DNA of 64,000 nt from positions 96,705,771 to 96,769,770 of the forward strand of contig JAVHZZ010000009.1 in the NCBI GenBank assembly GCA_036250195.1. Reading direction: 5' to 3'. Source of the stretch: Mixophyes australis (lineage: Eukaryota > Chordata > Amphibia > Anura > Limnodynastidae). Position numbers and translations under genes: made by a program. Positions 59,959 through 64,000 of this stretch are shown here, piece after piece. Position 1 is the first letter of the stretch, and every line of letters begins with the position of its first letter. The notes beneath the pieces were generated by a model. It had not been told where the DNA came from and did no database searches. It was given only the letters and a program-made list of their open reading frames with translations.

Positions 59959-60276
59959 CATAGTTGCCAACCTTTAACAATTGGCCTCCAAGAGTCTCAG
60001 TGTAAAGGTGGGTGTGAGGGGGCGGGGCTCTGCAAATCGCGTAATTTTGGCCCCCGCCCCCTGTGACGTAATGACGCAAATATGACGCATCATTTTAGCA
60101 CGGTGGCGGGCCAAAATGATGCGATTCCCGGAGAATTGCATCATGGAGGCTTCAAATCTGCCCACTTCACAAGGAAGTGGGCAGATGCGGGAGAATTGTC
60201 AGCTCTCCTGGGAGTCCGGGAGACCTACCCGGAATTCGGGAATCTCCCGGGCATTCCAGGAGAGTTGGCAAGTATG
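59959..60276. mobile_element. hAT-like MITE, CATACTTGCC family, copy 5, inside the NSMCE2 pseudogene
   Basis: 318 bp with ends CATAGTTGCCAACC and GAGTTGGCAAGTATG. Flanks AATAATAC (59951-59958) and AATAACAC (60277-60284) match at 7 of 8 positions. Its removal rejoins KNNT with EEALRQ in frame. Confidence 0.9.
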
Positions 60277-60545
60277 AATAACACAGAGGAGGCCCTGAGG
60301 CAGGATGATAAATATATCCCGTTTAAAGAATAGTTAAGAGACCTGAGAAAAGAAATGGGTGTGTCACCGGCCCCTGCAGACGAAGATTTGGAAGATGAAG
60401 GCGTATGAGATCGCTGTCAACCAGAGCATTCCTATAACACGGTTGGAGATTGTGAACCCAGTGAAAAGCAAAGTATGTGGTCACACGTACGAGAGAGAAG
60501 CAATTGAAGGAATGATTGAAAACAAACTTCAGCACTTATAGCACA

Positions 60546-62240
60546 TGTAGGTAACATTTGCCACAAAATGAAAGGAAAAGTGGTGCCAGATGGAATTGTC
60601 CTTGGGACCCTCCCACCCACCCTTATAATGGATCTTAAAAAGGACATGCACACTTCAATAAACCAAGCACTTCAGCGACAAGGAGTGCCACTTTTTTGGC
60701 TGAGGTGTTTGGTTTGTTTGGGCCCCCCACAAAACAAGCTAACAATGGGCTTAAGGCAGTTAAGGTAACAGTGCTGTCAATGAACTCTACAGTGAAAAGA
60801 TGTTGTTATCATCATCTTCAGCCTCAGCCTCACCCTCATCAGTGTGTACATCATCGTAACACAATATTAATTCATCCCCGCAGGAAACCACCATTACAGA
60901 AGTCTCTGTAACATAAATGTCAAAAACAAAAATGTAAGTAAAAAAGTTTCTACCTCTTTAAAGAAAAAACACATCTTTATTAAAGGTGATTCTTTACTTT
61001 AGAAAAACATAAAATTGCCAACATGTTATTTTACCCAAATATTAATAAGCATCGCAGCATCAGCTAGCTTCTTACTCTCAGCTAGAGCCCAGCAACTGCA
61101 ATCTACACTGTCATCATCCTCACCCACATCAGTGTGTACATCATCCTCACACAATACTAATTAATCCCTGCTGGAATCCACCATTACAGAAGTCTCTGTA
61201 CTTTGATCTAAATGCCAGTAAAGTCCTTCCCTGTGGAATTTGCAGTTCATTTTACGACAGAGCTGTCACAATGAGGGTGAGGATAATGATAGTGTAGATT
61301 GCAGGTGCTGGGATCTAGCTGAGGGAATGGAGCTAGCTGATGCTGGTATACTTGTTAATATTTTGGCATGTGGCAATTTTTATCACATGACATAGAGGGA
61401 TTAGTATCATCATGACTGAGACTGGAGAGTGACAAGAACAATGTTACTGAAGACTGGAGAGTGACAAGAACAATGTGACTGGAGACTGGAGAGTGACAAG
61501 GGTACAGCCACCTCTCCTGTTTCTGGGTGAGCTATGGCACAGTAGAATGTCACTGGAGACTTTTAAGAACACTGACAGCCCTATTGTTAGAATTTCTGTT
61601 TCAGCACTGAATCCTGCCAACTGTCCTGTTTCTGGGTGAGCTATGGCACAGTAGAATGTCACTGGAGACTTTTAAGAACACTGCCAGCCCTATTGTTAGA
61701 ATTTCTGTTTCAGCACTGAACCCTGCCACCTCTCCTGTTTCTGGGTGAGCTATGGCACAGTAGAATGTCACTGGAGACTTTTAAGAACACTGCCAGCCCT
61801 ATTATTGCAATTTCTGTTTCAGCACTAAACACTGCTACCTCTCCTTGTATAATGGCCTCACAGGTCTCTAATATGATCATACCTAGAACTTGAGTAGAAA
61901 CAGCTGTACTGTACTTGAGATCAGCCAGTGTTCTTCCATTAGCCACAAATCTCAGAGCAACCAGTCTCTGTTGGTCTCCTGAAATATGTGTCCTCCTGTT
62001 CTATGAGTGGGGTGACCAGTTGCAGCAGCTCCTGGAAAGTAGGGTCATCCATCCCCAGGAAATTCCTGAAGTCATCAGGATTATTCTCCCATAACTCCTG
62101 TAGCAGTGACATATGTGAAAAGAACTCTCCTCATCAACTAGTCCTTGGTCCAACAACTGTGATTTTTGCTTCTCATTTTTCTCCTGTTTATTGTTAGCAG
62201 CAGGGTCGCCATGGTGACAAGCAAACAAGCACACAGTTTT
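60546..62240. repeat. Unidentified repeat with inverted and tandem structure
   Basis: Contains a phrase CATCAGTGTGTACATCATC repeated at 60837 and 61126, each followed by ATCCACCATTACAG-like sequence. An imperfect inverted repeat has arms of about 110 bp (61011-61125 and 61272-61385). A 109-bp tandem array is at 61516-61850. No open frame with recognisable domains. Could be a non-autonomous DNA transposon; the superfamily is unknown. Confidence 0.55.
61516..61850. repeat. 109-bp tandem repeat, three copies
   Basis: CCTGTTTCTGGGTGAGCTAT starts at 61516, 61625 and 61734, exactly 109 bp apart. Each unit also carries TGTCACTGGAGACTTTTAAG and AATTTCTGTTTCAGCAC. The last copy is slightly diverged. 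Confidence 0.92.
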
Positions 62241-63040
62241 CTTTTACAGGGCAGGCTCATTATAAACAAAAAAAACTACTGATTGTACAGTTTTGCCGAG
62301 AGTGAGCCGAATGTAAATTACACACAAAGCAAAACAAATTATAGAATGGCGATGATGCTATTTCTTCTTCCTGATGTTTGTTTGTGTGTTTGTGTGCAGT
62401 GAGGTTCAGTCCATTATTTAAATTAGGTTTACTTATTGCGGCAGTGTAGGCAGATCTGTAGAGTGTGTACAGAGCCACAATCTTTTCAGCAGATGGTTAT
62501 GAGAGATGCAGATCTCAGATATGACAGTAAATTGTGTAGGTGTGTTGTCATGAAGCGGCATGCTCATCAGGACTTTCAGTCACTGGTAAAACTATTAAAG
62601 AAATTGCATCTGAAGTAAGAGTGCGTAGACGTGTACCCGGCTTAATTCAAACATATCCTAACTGAATAGAAAGGAGGGAAACTCTATTCTGCAGATGACA
62701 GTTTCTATTAATGTATTGCATGATCGGCCACGGAAGAAGGAAGTCCCTGTGACCATGTCAGACCTAGAAGTTGATTTAAGCTGTGAACAGCTAGATGTGT
62801 TTGACCAAATTTGCTACATATCTGGTTCTTCGTTAATCAGGTTGAATAGATAATTATGACTGTGTATTATCAACTTTTTAGCCCATGTTTTAAGCTGTTA
62901 CCAGTTCACTGTAGGGTTTAATACTATAGTTTGACTAACAATGGCAAATCATTTAATAAGCATTTCTTGGAAGAAGAAACTACAGAATATTAGATAAAGA
63001 GAACCCAATAAATTAAATAACACAAAAAAGATATACTTTT
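62241..63040. other. Intergenic, no gene seen
   Basis: Unassigned; a TTTGTTTGTGTGTTTGTGTG stretch near 62377. Confidence 0.4.
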
Positions 63041-63270
63041 TCATTCATTTATTAATAGAGATGATCCAGAATTAGATTTCTTTGTCAGAAAAGTATGTGA
63101 ACCTCTAGTATTATATGTAAAATTAAGGGAATATCAATCAGTCAGGGGTTTCAATCAATGGGATGACAATCACTGTGAGCTTAACCTATTTGCAAAACAT
63201 AAACCTGAGTTACTTCACTACCAAAGAGTGGTCTTTACAATACAGGTTTGTGATCAAATGCCATGACTCA
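63041..63270. mobile_element. Possible Tc1-like transposon end
   Basis: GTATGTGAACCTCTAGTATT and TTTCAATCAATGGGATGACA resemble the terminal region of Tc1-like transposons of fish and frogs as I remember them. No transposase follows and no inverted partner lies within the window. Confidence 0.35.
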
Positions 63271-63282
63271 ATAAAAATCTAA

Positions 63283-63740
63283 TGTGATGGTTACTAGCCA
63301 GGAGGGGCTTGTTGCCATCGGTTCAGTCCCAGGAGTTTGGATCCTCCCCTACAGGATTAAAAAGGTCAGAGTCTACACATATCTGCAGCTTAGTTTAGTA
63401 TTCAGAAAGCTGATTGAGGATTTGAGTACAGGTCTCAGAGAGAAGCTGTGTTTCCTGCAGGGAAGTAGAGAGGACTAGTTAATGATGAACAAGAGGTCTG
63501 TCCTAGAAGACTATAATCCACCAGACAACTCAGAAAAGAGCTGAAGAGACAGTTCAGTAGAGGCTCCAGTGTGAGGCCTTTGTGTGTCCTGCAACATGTA
63601 GGGAGGTCTGAGACCAAGGACTGGTGTTTTGCAGAAATTTTGTCTTAACTACATCTGTCAGTTTACACAATAAATATTTCCGGTACTAATAATGACTGAG
63701 TGGTGAGATGCCAAAGCTAGGGAATCTGCTATCCCAAACA
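63283..63740 (+). mobile_element. Possible solo LTR
   Basis: TGTGATGGTTACTAGCC start, TATA-like ATTAAAAAGG at about 63355, AATAAA at about 63670, and a GCTATCCCAAACA end give an LTR-like layout similar to that at 53391. No target duplication was found. Confidence 0.35.
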
Positions 63741-64000
63741 ATAAATGCAATAATAAAACCAAAAATTGCAATGGTCACCACACTCAATCAAAAAGATAAT
63801 GCACTGCAGAGGGTTTTAACGTCTGTCAGTTTACTAAAAAAAAAAAAAGGCGAAATCACTAAACCGCACTTTAGTAAATTTACACCTAAGTTCTTCCTAG
63901 TTGGGAAATGCTTTACACTGAAGTTTGGGAGAGTTTCAGACTATGGGTTTTGTGTATAAGGTGAGTGCTTTTTACATCTAGTTTTCCTATAAATATATGT
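63741..64000. other. Window end, no gene seen
   Basis: Contains an A13 run at 63836-63848 and nothing assignable. Confidence 0.5.

Larger units (their letters stand above)
58807..60545 (+). pseudogene. NSMCE2: NSMCE2 processed pseudogene, split by two insertions
   Basis: Intronless relic of the SMC5/6-complex SUMO ligase (Nse2/MMS21). Segment 1 (58812-59002): [35 protein letters not shown], stop, NQYIDAVEETVLKLN, then after a 1-base shift DPPDE, matching the human N-terminal coiled-coil part (GMDTASSVALDLVES; MVEFATLDRQLNHYVKAVQ). Segment 2 (59895-59958): ILNL, stop, ELVHERYTALQKNNT. Segment 3 (60277-60541): EEALRQDDKYIPFKE, stop, [22 protein letters not shown], then after a frameshift [20 protein letters not shown] and [13 protein letters not shown], the start of the SP-RING with its first C and H zinc ligands. 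The rest of the SP-RING and the N-terminus are missing. At least three in-frame stops and two or more frameshifts make it non-functional. A solo LTR and a MITE separate the segments. The lack of introns indicates a retrocopy. Confidence 0.9.

Noticed and set aside
61516..61850. CRISPR-like array
   Set aside because: 109-bp head-to-tail units without unique spacers in vertebrate DNA; an ordinary tandem repeat.

Overview
The window is vertebrate nuclear DNA, most likely from a frog (anuran). It has one recognisable host protein-coding gene, with GT-AG introns and a typical vertebrate exon plan. The rest is dense interspersed repeats: tRNA-headed SINEs, L2/CR1- and L1-type LINEs, hAT-like MITEs, palindromic MITEs, Ty3/gypsy LTRs and long (AT)n arrays. 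Several repeats, such as the one at 15.5 kb with the repeated ACATAGTA head, look like families I know from frog genomes. The species assignment is recall-based inference, not a measurement.

1-13.8 kb: exons 2-9 of iduronate-2-sulfatase (IDS) on the plus strand. All eight exons are open, phases agree, and the active-site motifs are present. Exon 1 (signal peptide) must lie before base 1. The introns carry a palindromic MITE (3.6 kb), a hAT-like MITE (4.5 kb) and a 1.8 kb nest of elements bounded by a perfect 8-bp target duplication (7.7-9.5 kb).

13.8-37 kb: no convincing host gene. This is a repeat-rich intergenic stretch with MITEs, SINEs, a solo gypsy LTR with a perfect 5-bp duplication (23.7-24.4 kb), LINE 3' ends, and a CR1/L2-type LINE relic broken by a SINE tail and a MITE (33.5-35.3 kb). 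A few unique AT-rich stretches could be conserved non-coding elements.

37.2-41.7 kb: the most interesting object. A young LTR retrotransposon of the Tf1/sushi type has 1,684-bp LTRs and only 501 bp inside, which encode an N-terminal Gag fragment. It shows a self-priming signature: the predicted 5' end of its RNA is complementary to the sequence just after the 5' LTR. Its leader carries four regularly spaced 32-nt hairpins, one with two compensatory base changes. It sits inside an older DNA element bounded by a 10-bp direct repeat.

41.7-58.6 kb: intergenic, with more MITEs, an L1-type reverse-transcriptase relic (45.6-47.3 kb), SINEs, a solo LTR inserted into an (AT)n array (53.4-54.0 kb), and an L2-type LINE 3' end inside an LTR-like repeat (55.6-57.7 kb).

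58.6-64 kb: an intronless, disabled copy of NSMCE2 (SUMO ligase of the SMC5/6 complex), split by a solo LTR and a hAT-like MITE, each with its own target duplication. An unidentified repeat with a long inverted repeat and a 109-bp tandem array follows, then Tc1-like and LTR-like fragments.

No rRNA, tRNA gene, CRISPR array or bacterial-type operon was seen. There is no multi-gene system here: IDS acts alone as a lysosomal hydrolase, and everything else is mobile DNA or its remains.
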